Assembly (NCBI GenBank): GCA_965221375.1
Contig: OZ244883.1
Coordinates: 558,001-622,000, forward strand
Origin: Poriferisulfidus sp965221375
GTDB taxonomy: Bacteria; Pseudomonadota; Gammaproteobacteria; Poriferisulfidales; Poriferisulfidaceae
DNA: 64,000 bases
Reading direction: 5' to 3'
The stretch's first letter is position 1; the number at the start of each line of letters is the position of its first letter. Positions 1 through 9,135 of this stretch are shown here, piece by piece. Below the pieces are notes generated by a model, which ran no database searches, had not been told where the DNA came from, and worked only from the letters and a program-made list of their open reading frames with translations. The position numbers were made by a program, and so were the translations under genes.

Positions 1-1
1 T

Positions 2-964
2 GCCGATGTGGAGACCGACTACAGTCTGAAGCCGACCGGAGAGACGGTGAGCAAGGGCGAGTTGGAGATGGAAATCACCAGCATCCACCCGTATGCGCGT
101 TGGGAGACATCCCCGGGATGCGCAGTGTGGGCGATGCTGGGCGTCGGGCAGGGTGATGTGGAGCTGACTTCGGCTACCACCGAGAATAAGACGATTGAGA
201 GCGATGTGGATTACTGGATGGTGGCATTCGGCGGGCGCGAGTTGCTGAGTCCGATGTCGGGCATGGAATTGGCGCTGGTGGCGGATGTCGGCTATGCGCG
301 TCTGGAGACGGATGCGACGTCGGAGGCGTCGGCGATCAGTGATCTGAGCGTGGAGTCGTGGCAGGCGCGTGCGGGAATTGAAGCACAGGGGAACTGGGGC
401 GACGGAGTCAGCCCGTTTGGGGCGATCTATGGCCGCTACGATGGCGGTGATGGCGCAGAAGGCGTCGGTCTGGAGTTGCGCGGCGGATTGAGCCTGGCGC
501 AGCCGGACTCCCGACTGCAGTTGGATATTGAGGGCCACTGGGTGGCGGCGCACAGTGAGAGTGATTATGAGGAGTGGGGCGCGAGTCTGACGGCGGCGGT
601 GTTGCCGGCGGCGGACCGTCGCGGCTGGTCGTGGAAGGTGCGTTCGGGCCTGGGTCAGGAGGCGAGTGATTCGTCAGTACTGTGGGGCGAGGAGAAGTTG
701 GAGTCGCTGGTGGAGACGAATCGGTCGCACGAGTTGTCGCTGTCGGCCTCGGTGGGCTGGGGCTTTGGCTTGGCGACGGGTCGCGGTGTGCTGACACCGT
801 TTGCGGAAGCAACGATGACATCGGGTGAATGGGATGAGGCGAAGTTGGGACTGCGTTACATCCTGCCGGATACCGAGAAGTGGTCGCTGGAGTTGTCGCT
901 GGGACAGCACAAGGATGAAGAAGTGGGCAATTACATCGGCGTAGAGATCGATTTGCGGGATTAA
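2..964 (+). CDS. C-terminal part of a giant repeat/autotransporter protein (5' end outside window)
   Basis: This is the last 320 residues of a protein whose start lies left of the window. The frame is open from the first base, and the sequence aligns closely with the ends of the two full paralogues downstream: ETDYSLKPTGE here against EADYSLNPTGE there, and the shared ending YIGVEIDLR. The pattern of alternating hydrophobic and polar residues, with many Gly, Trp and Tyr, fits an autotransporter-type outer-membrane beta-barrel. By analogy with the neighbours, the missing part should be Ig-like and Calx-beta repeats. It is the first member of a tandem array of at least three copies and is more divergent than the other two are from each other. 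The family assignment is secure by internal comparison; the function (surface adhesion or surface layer) is inferred. Confidence 0.85.
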   Translation, partial: ADVETDYSLKPTGETVSKGELEMEITSIHPYARWETSPGCAVWAMLGVGQGDVELTSATTENKTIESDVDYWMVAFGGRELLSPMSGMELALVADVGYARLETDATSEASAISDLSVESWQARAGIEAQGNWGDGVSPFGAIYGRYDGGDGAEGVGLELRGGLSLAQPDSRLQLDIEGHWVAAHSESDYEEWGASLTAAVLPAADRRGWSWKVRSGLGQEASDSSVLWGEEKLESLVETNRSHELSLSASVGWGFGLATGRGVLTPFAEATMTSGEWDEAKLGLRYILPDTEKWSLELSLGQHKDEEVGNYIGVEIDLRD

Positions 965-1341
965 CCTGGATTGACACCAGGCGTAATCATTCTTAATCAT
1001 TAAAGAAAGACACTGAGGATCTTCTGACGAAGGGCCGGAGCATAAGCGTGCCCGGCGAGTATGGTCCCGTGTTTCAAATACGGTAGCCGCGGTCAACCCG
1101 CACAGCCCGTTCCGAAAAATTCCGCTCCACCGCCCCTATGGCGCAGAGGGCGACCATGAGAGGGATGGCGGATGCGGACATATCGGATGAGGAAGCGACG
1201 ATGCCGCGGTCAGATTCGGCGGAATAGGGCGGCGACGGATGCCGGGGTGGCGGTGAAAGATGGCGAAAGAGACGGGGTTGCGGGTGAGGGACGGCTCAAC
1301 CGGGACGTTCACGACTGAATTTTTGTCTTCACACTTTCATG
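965..1341. other. Intergenic spacer between paralogues, mostly unique
   Basis: The first 50 or so bases resemble the DNA after the second paralogue (8669-8720), including a shared TTCTTAATCATTAAAG stretch. The next 310 bases (about 1019-1340) have no counterpart there, so either an insertion occurred here or a deletion occurred in the other spacer. I see no convincing gene, tRNA or GC-rich terminator. Confidence 0.5.
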
Positions 1342-1546
1342 TATCGCGTCCAACGAAATCATACGAGTTGTTGTTTTTGCAGCAAAGTATGATATGGTAA
1401 GAACTCAAGTTTGTACTTCGAGAGTTGTCAAACGCTTCTACTCTTTTGTCATGTTCCTGCAAAAGACGATTTCCATACCAGCCTCAGGCAGCGCAGTGAA
1501 TCGCTGTGTAGATGAGTGTCTCGACGACAGAGGAAGAAAAATTCGA

Positions 1547-1557
1547 GGGGGGGGGGG
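1547..1557 (+). repeat. Homopolymeric G11 tract upstream of first full giant gene
   Basis: Eleven consecutive G lie 79 bases before the chosen ATG. Runs of this length mutate quickly by slipped-strand mispairing in bacteria. The tract is not inside the giant gene and cannot fuse an upstream frame to it in any register that I checked, so any effect would be on transcription or mRNA structure. Confidence 0.8.
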
Positions 1558-1578
1558 CGCAAAAATATGTGGTGCGCT

Positions 1579-1594
1579 GTTTTTACGTAAAAAC
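1579..1594. promoter_or_regulatory. Perfect 16-bp palindrome, possible operator (copy A)
   Basis: GTTTTTACGTAAAAAC is a perfect 8+8 palindrome with no spacer, 42 bases before the ATG and 21 bases after the G-run. It is retained exactly at the same place in the other copy (8959-8974). Its length, symmetry and position suit a dimeric regulator site. No regulator can be named. Confidence 0.45.
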
Positions 1595-1636
1595 GATTGT
1601 GTGAGCGGGCGGGCGTAATTGTTGATTGGGGCCCGA

Positions 1637-4600
1637 ATGTTTGTGAACGTGTCTGCATTATTCTTGGATACTCCGGATACCGGTGCCGGGCGGACGCATC
1701 GACTCGGCCTCGCGGCGCTGTTCCTGCTGTTGACGGCACCGTTCATCCAGGCGCAGGCGGCGCCGCCGGAGATTGAGCGATGGGAGCGCTCCAGCCCGAA
1801 CACGGACAAGCCTGTCTACAACGTCGACAGTGTGACGTGGCGTCTGCAGTTCAACCAGTGGGTCGACGATGTGAACAACGACTTCCAGTTGCATAACTGC
1901 AGCGGGTGCAACCTCAGTATCAGCCCCTCCAACGGGCAGGGGTCGGTTTTCCATGTGACCCTCACAAACATAGGCAGTATTGCCGCCCATGTCACGATGA
2001 GCATCAGGAGCAATCATGACATTAGGAATTCAAACGGCGAGCGTCTGCCAAATAACAGACGCCATGGTCTTGTGGTCCATGAGCCGGCATACACAATTCG
2101 AAACAGGCCTTATGTCCGAAAAATTTTCCGGCATAACCCGACTCAGTATGACACCAACGCGGACACGCTGACGTTTCGATACCAGTTCAGTGAGCCGATG
2201 AGGAATGTTGACGCTTCGGACTTTTATATCCAGCTGTCAAGCGCCGATATTACTTCAGTGTCCACCAGCGATAACATAAATTATTTTCTTGAGGTGTCGG
2301 GCGGAGATCTTGCGGGCAGAAATGGTGAATTAAAAATATATTTAGACAGAGACCATAATCTGGAGGACGCAGATGGCCACGACTTGGTAACCAGGTCCCC
2401 ACAAGACGGTGACGATAGAGTTTACAGAATCGACAACACAAAACCGCAATATCGTTATTTGGCAAGGCATGATCCTACCGGCCAAAAGACAACTGGGCAC
2501 AGTATCACATGGTTAATCAGATTCAACGAAGACGTTGCGCCTTCAAGACATCACTTTAAATTGCAAACTGCCATCCCACCTGTGGTAAAAACTTTTGTTA
2601 GGGGATCTGCATCCTCACTCACAAAACATGAAAACAAATCGAATGAATATTTGGTTACTTTCAGCAATTTGCAAAATGTGCAGCGACCTCTCTTGTTTCT
2701 CTATTTGGACCATAATCGGATTCCGGACAAGGCTGGGAACACAGCTACCGCCCATTTTCTTTATTATGAACAGGACGAGTTAGAATTTTGGCAAAGCCAG
2801 TATTACGATATGGACAATAGACATCCAAGCATAACACTCCGAATATGGAATGCTCAAAGCCAAGCCTATGAGGAGGTTGGCGAGTATATCCGTTTCAGCA
2901 ATCCTACTTTCCGAATGGACTGGAATGAGGATGTGACCGGTTTCGAGGCGAGCGATGTTCAAGTGTCGGGAGGAACCCTCTCCTCCTTCAACGATAACGA
3001 GGAGGCAAATCGTAAATTCGGCATGCAGTGGAGAGTCACCCAGCAGGGAAGCGCGACGATTTCGGTGCCGGCAGGCGCCGCGAAGGACAGCTACGAGAAC
3101 GGAAGCATCGCCTTCTCAAAAACGGTGATTTTCGACTGGAACGGGCCCAGGGTAGACTCAATCGTGCGGCAGAACCCGACGAACCTCCAGACAAACAGCG
3201 ACACCTTGACATGGAGGGTGACATTCAGCGAGTCGGTCCGGAATGTCAATGGCGGAGACTTCGCCTTGGTGGGCGCCACCGCCTCGTTCACGGTGGCGGA
3301 GGTTCGGGGGTCATCGGGGACGCAATATGACGTGACTGCCAAAGACGGCAATCTCGCGAACTTTAATGGGACGGTCTCGCTCGGTTTCAAATCGGGTCAG
3401 AATATCACCGATCTGGCGGGGCATGCGCTGGCCACAGGAAGACCGCCCGCAAACAACGAGTCCTATCTGCTGGACAATTGGGCACCGACGGTCGCCATCA
3501 GCGGGGTTCCGGCGACCGCGACCTCGCCCTTCACGGCGACGCTGCGGTTCAACGAGGTAGTGAGCGGCTTCGAGGTCGGCGATATCACCGTCACCGGGGC
3601 CAGCCTGTCGTCCTTTAGGGCCACGCAAGCCGGGCGGGTCTGGACGGTGCAGGTGACGCCGAGTGCAGACTACCGCCTCGCCATCGCGGCCGGGGTCGCC
3701 TCGGACGCTGCCGGCAACGGCAATATCGGCGCGAGCGCCCAAGGGCGCTATGTGGAGTTGAGGGCGGCGCCGAGTGCCCTGACGATCTTGGAAGGCTCGT
3801 CGGGGACATTCACGGCGGTGCTGACGGCGGTTCCGACCGGGACGGTGACGGTGTCGCTGACGAGCGAGGATACGGGAGCGGTGACGGTGAGTCCGGCGAC
3901 GCTGACGTTCACGACGACGAACTGGAGTACGGCGCAGACGGTGACGGCGAATGGGGTAGAGGATAGTGATGGGGCGGATGAGCGGCTTGTGGGAGTGGCG
4001 CTACAAGCCCAAGGCGGCGGCTATGCAGATGTGAGTGCGCTTGTGCTGGTGACGGTAATCGACGACGATGCGGCGGGTGCGGGGCTGAAGATAGAGCCGG
4101 AGAGTCTGACGATTGCGGAGGGCGAGTCGGAGACCTTCACGATGGCGCTGGCGGCGGTGCCGACGGGAACGGTGACGGTGGCGGTCTCATCAAATCATGC
4201 CGAGGTGACCGTCAACCCCACCAGCCTGACTTTCACGACCTCCAACTGGTATTTGGCGCAGACCGGGACGGTCAGCACGCCCGAAGACGACGATGCGACG
4301 AACGAGAGCGCCACGCTGACCGCTGACCCCTCGGGCGGTGGCTATGACGACCTTGCGAACAGTACTCTGCCGGTGACGGTGACCGACGACGATGCGGCGG
4401 GCGCGGCGCTGACGGTGGCGCCAGAGAGTCTGACAATCGTGGAGGGCGAGTCGGAGACCTTCACGGTGGCGCTGGCGGTGGTGCCGAAGGGCGTGGTGAC
4501 GGTGGCGGTTCCTTCGGACCATGACGAGGTGATCGTCAATCCTTCCAGTCTGATCTTCACGACCACCAACTGGAATGTGGCGCAAACCGGGACGGTCAGT

Positions 4601-7600
4601 GCGGCTGAGGATGATGATGAGACGAACGACAACGCCACACTGACCGCCGATCCCTCGGGCGGCGGCTATGGCGACCTCGCGGATGACTCCCTGCCTGTGA
4701 CGGTGGCCGACGACGATGTGTCGGGCGCGGGGCTGACGATAGCGCCGGCGAATCTGACGATCACGGAGGGCGAGTCGGGGACCTTTACGGTGGCGCTGGC
4801 GATCCTGCCGACGGGGACGGTGACGGTGGCGGTCTCATCAAACCATGGCGAAGTGACGGTCAATCCCGCCAGCCTGACCTTTACGACCGCCAACTGGAAT
4901 GTGGCGCAGACCGGGACGGTCAGCGCGGCCGAGGACGACGATACGGTGAACGACAGCGCCACGCTGACCGCCGATTCTTCGGGCGGCGGCTATGACCTTG
5001 CGGACGGCACCCTGCCGGTGACGGTGACCGACGACGATGCGGCGGGCGCGGGGTTGACGCTGGCGCCGGCGAGTCTGACGATCACGGAGGGCGAGTCGGG
5101 GACCTTCACGGTAACGCTGGCGGCGGTGCCGACGGGGATGGTGACGGTAGCGGTCTCGTCGGACCATGACGAGGTGAGCATCGCTCCGGCCAGCCTGACC
5201 TTCACGACCTCGAACTGGAATGTGGCGCAGACCGGGACGGTCAGCGCGGCCGAGGACGACGATACGACGGATGACAGCGCCACGCTGACCGCCGACCCCT
5301 CAGGCGGCGGCTATGGCGACCTCGCGGGTGGCACCTTGCCGGTGACGGTGACCGACGATGATGTGTCGGGCGCGGCGCTGACGCTAGCGCCGGCGAGTCT
5401 GACGATTGCAGAGGGGGAGTCGGGGACATTCACGGTGGCGCTGACGGTGGAGCCGACGGGGACGGTGACGGTGGCGGTCTCGTCGAACCATGACGAGGTG
5501 ACCGTCGAGCCCACCAGTCTGACTTTCACGACCGCGAATTGGAGTGCGACGCAGACCGCAACGGCCAGCGCAGCGGAGGATAACGACACGACGAACGACA
5601 GCGCCACGTTGACCGCCGATCCTTCGGGCGGCGGCTATGACCTCACGGACGGTACCCTGCCGGTGACGGTGACCGACGACGATGTGTCGGGCGCGGGACT
5701 GACGCTGGTGCCGGAGAATCTGACGATCACGGAGGGAGAGTCAGGGACTTTCACGCTGGTGCTGGCGACAGCTCCGACGGGGGCGGTGACGGTGGCGGTC
5801 TCGTCGAATCATGACGAGGTGACCGTCAACCCCGCCAGCCTGACCTTTACGACCTCGAACTGGAGTGTGGCGCAGACCGGGACGGTGAGCGCGGCGGAGG
5901 ATGACGATACGACGAACGACAGCGCCGAGCTGACCGCCGACCCCTCGGGCGGCGGCTATGGCGATCTTGTGGACAGCTTCCTGCCGGTGACGGTGACCGA
6001 CGACGATGTGTCGGGCGCGGGGCTGACGATGACGCCGGAGAGTCTGACGATTGCGGAGGGGGAGTCGGGGACTTTCACGCTGACACTTGCGGCGGCGCCG
6101 ACCGGGGCAGTGGCGGTGGCGGTCTCATCAAACCATCGCGAAGTGACCGTCAATCCCACCAGTCTGACCTTCACGACCTCGAACTGGAGCGTGGCGCAGA
6201 CGGGGACGGTCAGCGCGGCCGAGGACGACGATACGGCGAACGACAGTGCTATCCTGACCGCCGATCCTTCGGGCGGTGGCTATGACGGTCTTGCGGACGG
6301 CACCCTGCCGGTGACGGTGACCGACGACGATGCGGTGGGTGCGGGATTGACGATAGCACCGACGAGTCTGACGATCACGGAGGGGGACTCGGGGACCTTC
6401 ACGGTGGTGCTGGCGGCGGTTCCGACCGGGACGGTAACAGTGGCGGTCTCGTCGGATCATGACGAGGTGAGCGTCGATCCGGCCAGTCTGACCTTCACAA
6501 CCTCGAACTGGAATGTGGCGCAGACGGGGACGGTCAGCGCGGCCGAAGACAACGATACGACGAACGACAGTGCCACGCTGACCGCCGACCCCTCGGGCGG
6601 CGGCTATGGCGATCTTGCGGACGGCACCCTGCCGGTGACGGTGACCGACGACGATGTATCGGGCACGGGTCTGACGATAGTGCCGGAGAGTCTGACGATT
6701 GCGGAGGGCGAGTCGGGAACCTTCACGATGGCATTGGCGGTGGAGCCGACAGGGACGGTCACGGTGGCGGTCTCTTCGAACCATGACGAGGTAACGGCAA
6801 GCCCCGCCAGTCTGACCTTCACGACTTCCGACTGGAGTGTGGCGCAGACTGGGACGGTCAGCGCGGCCGAGGACGATGATGCGGCGAACGACAGCGCCAC
6901 GCTGACGGCCGATCCTTCGGGCGGCGGCTATGACCTCGCGGACGGCACCCTGCCGGTGACGGTGACCGACGACGATGCGGCAGGCGCGGGGCTGACGCTG
7001 GCGCCGGCGAGCCTGACGATTGCAGAAGGCGAATCGGAGACCTTTACACTGACGCTGGCGGCGGTGCCACTGGGGGCGGTGACGGTAGCAGTCTTGTCGG
7101 ACCATGACGAGGTGAGCGTCGATCCGGCCAGTCTGACCTTCACGACCTCCAACTGGAATGTGGCGCAGACCGGGACGGTCAGTGCGGCTGAGGACGACGA
7201 TGCGGCAGACGACAGCGCCACGCTGACCGCCGACCCCTCGGGCGGCGGCTATGGCGATCTTGCGGACAGCTTCCTGCCGGTGACGGTGACCGACGACGAG
7301 GGGACGGGCGAGGAAGTGATTCACGAGAAAAAAGTGGTGGAAGAGATATTGGCCAATGCGTCGCTGGGGCTGCTGAGAAGTGCCCGGGATGTGTTGCGCC
7401 AACGGCTTGAGGCCGAGCCGGAGAGCGGGCTGGAGATAGACTTCTCCGGCGCGTTGCGCGCCCTGGAGACGGATTCGGCAGGCTCGGCGGGGATGTCGGA
7501 AGCGTTAAGCGACAGCCACTTCACGCTGGCGCTGGACGGGGAGTCGGGCCAGGGGTCCGGCTGGACGATATGGGGACGGGGCAGTTATCTTGATATCGAG

Positions 7601-8668
7601 GGTGAAGGCCGCAGCGATTCCGATCATGAAATCGAGCTGCAGACGGCCTGGCTGGGTCTCGACCGTAACTTTGGTGATGATGTGCTGGGCGGCGTAGCGC
7701 TGTCGTATGCGGATATGGAGGCCGACTACAGTCTGAACCCGACCGGAGAGGCATTGAGAAAGGGCGAGTTGGAAATGGAGCTGACCACGGTTCATCCGTA
7801 TGCGCGCTGGGAGAGGTCTGCGGGATCTGAGGCCTGGGCGATGCTGGGCTTCGGTCAGGGCGATGTGGAGTTGACTTCGGATATCACCGATAACAAGACG
7901 ATTGAGAGTGATGTGGATTACTGGATGATCACCGTGGGCGGGCGCGAGGCGCTGAATCCGGTGTCGGATATGGCGCTGGCGCTGGTGGCGGATGTCGGTT
8001 ATGCGCGTCTGGAGACGGATGCGACGGCGGAGGAGTCGGCGATTGATGACCTGCGCCTGGAGTCATGGCAGGCACGTGCGGGCGTGGAGGCACAGACGAG
8101 CTGGGGAGACGGGACCACTCCGTTCGGGGCGGTCTATGGCCGCTACGATGGCGGCGATGGGGCGGAAGGCGTCGGTCTGGAGTTGCGTGGCGGATTGAGC
8201 ATGATGCAGCCGGCCTCCCGACTGCAGTTGGATATCGAGGGCCACTGGGTGGCGGCACACAGTGAGAGTGATTATGAGGAGTGGGGTGCGAGTCTGATGG
8301 CGGCGGTATTGCCGGCGGCGGATCATCGCGGCTGGTCGTGGCAGCTGCGTTCGGGCCTGGGTCAGGAGGCGAGTGATTCGTCGGTATTGTGGGGCGAAGA
8401 GAAGCTGGAGTCGCTGGTGGAGACGGAGCAGTCGCACGAGTTGTCGCTGTCGACCTCGGTGAGTTGGGGCTTTGGCTGGGCCGGGCGAGGGGTATTGACG
8501 CCGTTTGCGGAGGCGGCGATGAAATCGGGCGAATGGGACGAGGCGAAGTTGGGGCTGCGCTACATCCTGCCGGAGACGGAGCGATTGTCGCTGGAGTTGT
8601 CGCTGGGACAGCGTCAGGAAGACGAGGTCGGCCATTACATCGGCGTGGAGATCGATTTGCGGAATTAA
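1637..8668 (+). CDS. Giant Calx-beta repeat protein with autotransporter barrel (copy A)
   Basis: 2343 residues from ATG 1637. A hydrophobic stretch (LAALFLLLTAPFIQAQA, about residues 24-40) looks like a Sec signal peptide ending in an AxA-type site. Then come about six Ig-like modules (residues 45-700), each with a motif like DTLTWRVTFSESV followed by DF. An array of eleven repeats of about 108 residues follows (about 708-1887), each with the Calx-beta-type pattern LTIAEGESGTFTVAL, SLTFTTSNW and TVTDDD. After a helical linker (KKVVEEILANASLG) comes a beta-barrel (about 1960-2343) ending in YIGVEIDLRN. The acidic DDD turns suggest calcium binding (inference). The product should be an outer-membrane-anchored surface protein, possibly an adhesin. 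Its N-terminus differs from the paralogue: about 100 bases present there are missing here, which joins an upstream short frame to the signal peptide. A start at TTG 1619 is possible but less likely. Confidence 0.85.
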   Translation: MFVNVSALFLDTPDTGAGRTHRLGLAALFLLLTAPFIQAQAAPPEIERWERSSPNTDKPVYNVDSVTWRLQFNQWVDDVNNDFQLHNCSGCNLSISPSNGQGSVFHVTLTNIGSIAAHVTMSIRSNHDIRNSNGERLPNNRRHGLVVHEPAYTIRNRPYVRKIFRHNPTQYDTNADTLTFRYQFSEPMRNVDASDFYIQLSSADITSVSTSDNINYFLEVSGGDLAGRNGELKIYLDRDHNLEDADGHDLVTRSPQDGDDRVYRIDNTKPQYRYLARHDPTGQKTTGHSITWLIRFNEDVAPSRHHFKLQTAIPPVVKTFVRGSASSLTKHENKSNEYLVTFSNLQNVQRPLLFLYLDHNRIPDKAGNTATAHFLYYEQDELEFWQSQYYDMDNRHPSITLRIWNAQSQAYEEVGEYIRFSNPTFRMDWNEDVTGFEASDVQVSGGTLSSFNDNEEANRKFGMQWRVTQQGSATISVPAGAAKDSYENGSIAFSKTVIFDWNGPRVDSIVRQNPTNLQTNSDTLTWRVTFSESVRNVNGGDFALVGATASFTVAEVRGSSGTQYDVTAKDGNLANFNGTVSLGFKSGQNITDLAGHALATGRPPANNESYLLDNWAPTVAISGVPATATSPFTATLRFNEVVSGFEVGDITVTGASLSSFRATQAGRVWTVQVTPSADYRLAIAAGVASDAAGNGNIGASAQGRYVELRAAPSALTILEGSSGTFTAVLTAVPTGTVTVSLTSEDTGAVTVSPATLTFTTTNWSTAQTVTANGVEDSDGADERLVGVALQAQGGGYADVSALVLVTVIDDDAAGAGLKIEPESLTIAEGESETFTMALAAVPTGTVTVAVSSNHAEVTVNPTSLTFTTSNWYLAQTGTVSTPEDDDATNESATLTADPSGGGYDDLANSTLPVTVTDDDAAGAALTVAPESLTIVEGESETFTVALAVVPKGVVTVAVPSDHDEVIVNPSSLIFTTTNWNVAQTGTVSAAEDDDETNDNATLTADPSGGGYGDLADDSLPVTVADDDVSGAGLTIAPANLTITEGESGTFTVALAILPTGTVTVAVSSNHGEVTVNPASLTFTTANWNVAQTGTVSAAEDDDTVNDSATLTADSSGGGYDLADGTLPVTVTDDDAAGAGLTLAPASLTITEGESGTFTVTLAAVPTGMVTVAVSSDHDEVSIAPASLTFTTSNWNVAQTGTVSAAEDDDTTDDSATLTADPSGGGYGDLAGGTLPVTVTDDDVSGAALTLAPASLTIAEGESGTFTVALTVEPTGTVTVAVSSNHDEVTVEPTSLTFTTANWSATQTATASAAEDNDTTNDSATLTADPSGGGYDLTDGTLPVTVTDDDVSGAGLTLVPENLTITEGESGTFTLVLATAPTGAVTVAVSSNHDEVTVNPASLTFTTSNWSVAQTGTVSAAEDDDTTNDSAELTADPSGGGYGDLVDSFLPVTVTDDDVSGAGLTMTPESLTIAEGESGTFTLTLAAAPTGAVAVAVSSNHREVTVNPTSLTFTTSNWSVAQTGTVSAAEDDDTANDSAILTADPSGGGYDGLADGTLPVTVTDDDAVGAGLTIAPTSLTITEGDSGTFTVVLAAVPTGTVTVAVSSDHDEVSVDPASLTFTTSNWNVAQTGTVSAAEDNDTTNDSATLTADPSGGGYGDLADGTLPVTVTDDDVSGTGLTIVPESLTIAEGESGTFTMALAVEPTGTVTVAVSSNHDEVTASPASLTFTTSDWSVAQTGTVSAAEDDDAANDSATLTADPSGGGYDLADGTLPVTVTDDDAAGAGLTLAPASLTIAEGESETFTLTLAAVPLGAVTVAVLSDHDEVSVDPASLTFTTSNWNVAQTGTVSAAEDDDAADDSATLTADPSGGGYGDLADSFLPVTVTDDEGTGEEVIHEKKVVEEILANASLGLLRSARDVLRQRLEAEPESGLEIDFSGALRALETDSAGSAGMSEALSDSHFTLALDGESGQGSGWTIWGRGSYLDIEGEGRSDSDHEIELQTAWLGLDRNFGDDVLGGVALSYADMEADYSLNPTGEALRKGELEMELTTVHPYARWERSAGSEAWAMLGFGQGDVELTSDITDNKTIESDVDYWMITVGGREALNPVSDMALALVADVGYARLETDATAEESAIDDLRLESWQARAGVEAQTSWGDGTTPFGAVYGRYDGGDGAEGVGLELRGGLSMMQPASRLQLDIEGHWVAAHSESDYEEWGASLMAAVLPAADHRGWSWQLRSGLGQEASDSSVLWGEEKLESLVETEQSHELSLSTSVSWGFGWAGRGVLTPFAEAAMKSGEWDEAKLGLRYILPETERLSLELSLGQRQEDEVGHYIGVEIDLRN
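3760..7296 (+). repeat. Tandem array of eleven ~324-bp Calx-beta coding repeats (copy A)
   Basis: Eleven in-frame units of about 108 codons, the first strongly divergent and the other ten very similar. Conserved blocks recur in every unit (AEGES, FTTSNW, VSAAEDDD, DPSGGGY, PVTVTDDD). Units differ mostly at the first two codons (AAG or VSG) and around SSDHDEV or SSNHDEV. Near-identical DNA units make expansion, contraction and exchange with the other copy likely. Confidence 0.9.
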
Positions 8669-8924
8669 CCTGGATCAACGCCAGACGCATTATTCTTAAT
8701 CATTAAAGAGAGACGCTGATATATCGCGTCCAACGAAATCATACGAGTTATTGTTTTTGCCGCAAAGTATGATATGGTAAGAACTCAAGTTTGTACTTCG
8801 AGAGTTGTCAAACGCTTCTACTCTTTTGTCATGTTCCTGCAAAAGACGATTTCCATACCAGCCTCAGGCAGCGTAACGGATTGCTGTGTAGATGAGTGTC
8901 TCGACGACAGAGGAAGAAAAATTC

Positions 8925-8937
8925 GGGGGGGGGGGGG
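8925..8937 (+). repeat. Homopolymeric G13 tract upstream of second full giant gene
   Basis: Thirteen consecutive G, 195 bases before ATG 9132 and 79 bases before the short frame at 9016. Total spacing equals that in copy A; the longer run results from an A-to-G change at 8926 rather than from an added base. It is a strong candidate for a slippage-prone contingency tract. Confidence 0.8.
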
Positions 8938-8958
8938 CGCAAAAATATGCGGTGCGCT

Positions 8959-8974
8959 GTTTTTACGTAAAAAC
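8959..8974. promoter_or_regulatory. Perfect 16-bp palindrome, possible operator (copy B)
   Basis: Exact second copy of GTTTTTACGTAAAAAC, again 21 bases after the G-run. Flanking bases differ in places between the copies while the palindrome does not, which mildly supports selection on it. Confidence 0.45.
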
Positions 8975-9015
8975 GATGGTGTGAGCAGGCGGACGTAATT
9001 GTTGATTGGGTCCGG

Positions 9016-9135
9016 ATGTTTGTGAACGTGTCTGCATTATTCTTGGATACTCCGGATACCGGTGCCGGGCGGCGGCCTCGAATGCATCGATTCTCGCATT
9101 GCGGGACGGCCTTTTTAGGGGGCATTCCCGCATGA
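9016..9135 (+). CDS. Short upstream reading frame (39 aa) overlapping the start of copy B
   Basis: ATG 9016 opens a 39-codon frame whose TGA (9133-9135) overlaps the ATG of the giant gene (ATGA). This arrangement is typical of translational coupling. The corresponding ATG in the other copy (1637) is the start of the giant protein itself, because a deletion there has fused this frame to the signal peptide. Whether the peptide is made is unknown; it resembles nothing I recognise. Confidence 0.3.
   Translation: MFVNVSALFLDTPDTGAGRRPRMHRFSHCGTAFLGGIPA

Larger units (their letters stand above)
1342..1630 (+). repeat. Duplicated upstream region, copy A (pairs with 8722-9010)
   Basis: About 290 bases are nearly identical, without gaps, to 8722-9010 (constant offset 7380). 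The block lies just before each of the two complete giant genes. It contains a G-run, a 16-base palindrome and a possible weak promoter (TTGTTT at 1371, TATGGT at 1393, spacing 16). Conservation together with the genes suggests that the promoter and regulatory region were duplicated with the coding sequence, or are kept alike by gene conversion. Confidence 0.85.
8722..9010 (+). repeat. Duplicated upstream region, copy B (pairs with 1342-1630)
   Basis: Second copy of the approximately 290-base block found before the other complete giant gene, with only scattered substitutions. The similarity continues past a 1-base indel to about 9070, where the two copies part. The block spans the spacer between the two giant genes together with the short unique stretch after the preceding stop codon. 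Confidence 0.85.

Noticed and set aside
1394..1618. 74-codon ORF containing the G-run, with a twin at 8774-8998
   Set aside because: No ribosome site, and similarity between copies is explained by DNA duplication. Its frame ends at a stop before the giant gene, and slippage cannot join it to the gene.
3760..7296. Regular tandem repeats as a possible CRISPR array
   Set aside because: Units of 324 bp are coding and contiguous; there are no short repeats separated by unique spacers.
6128..7402. 424-codon minus-strand ORF and many other long antisense ORFs within the repeat arrays (for example 10782-12011)
   Set aside because: Periodic Arg/His-rich translations are shadows of the GC-rich Calx-beta coding repeats.
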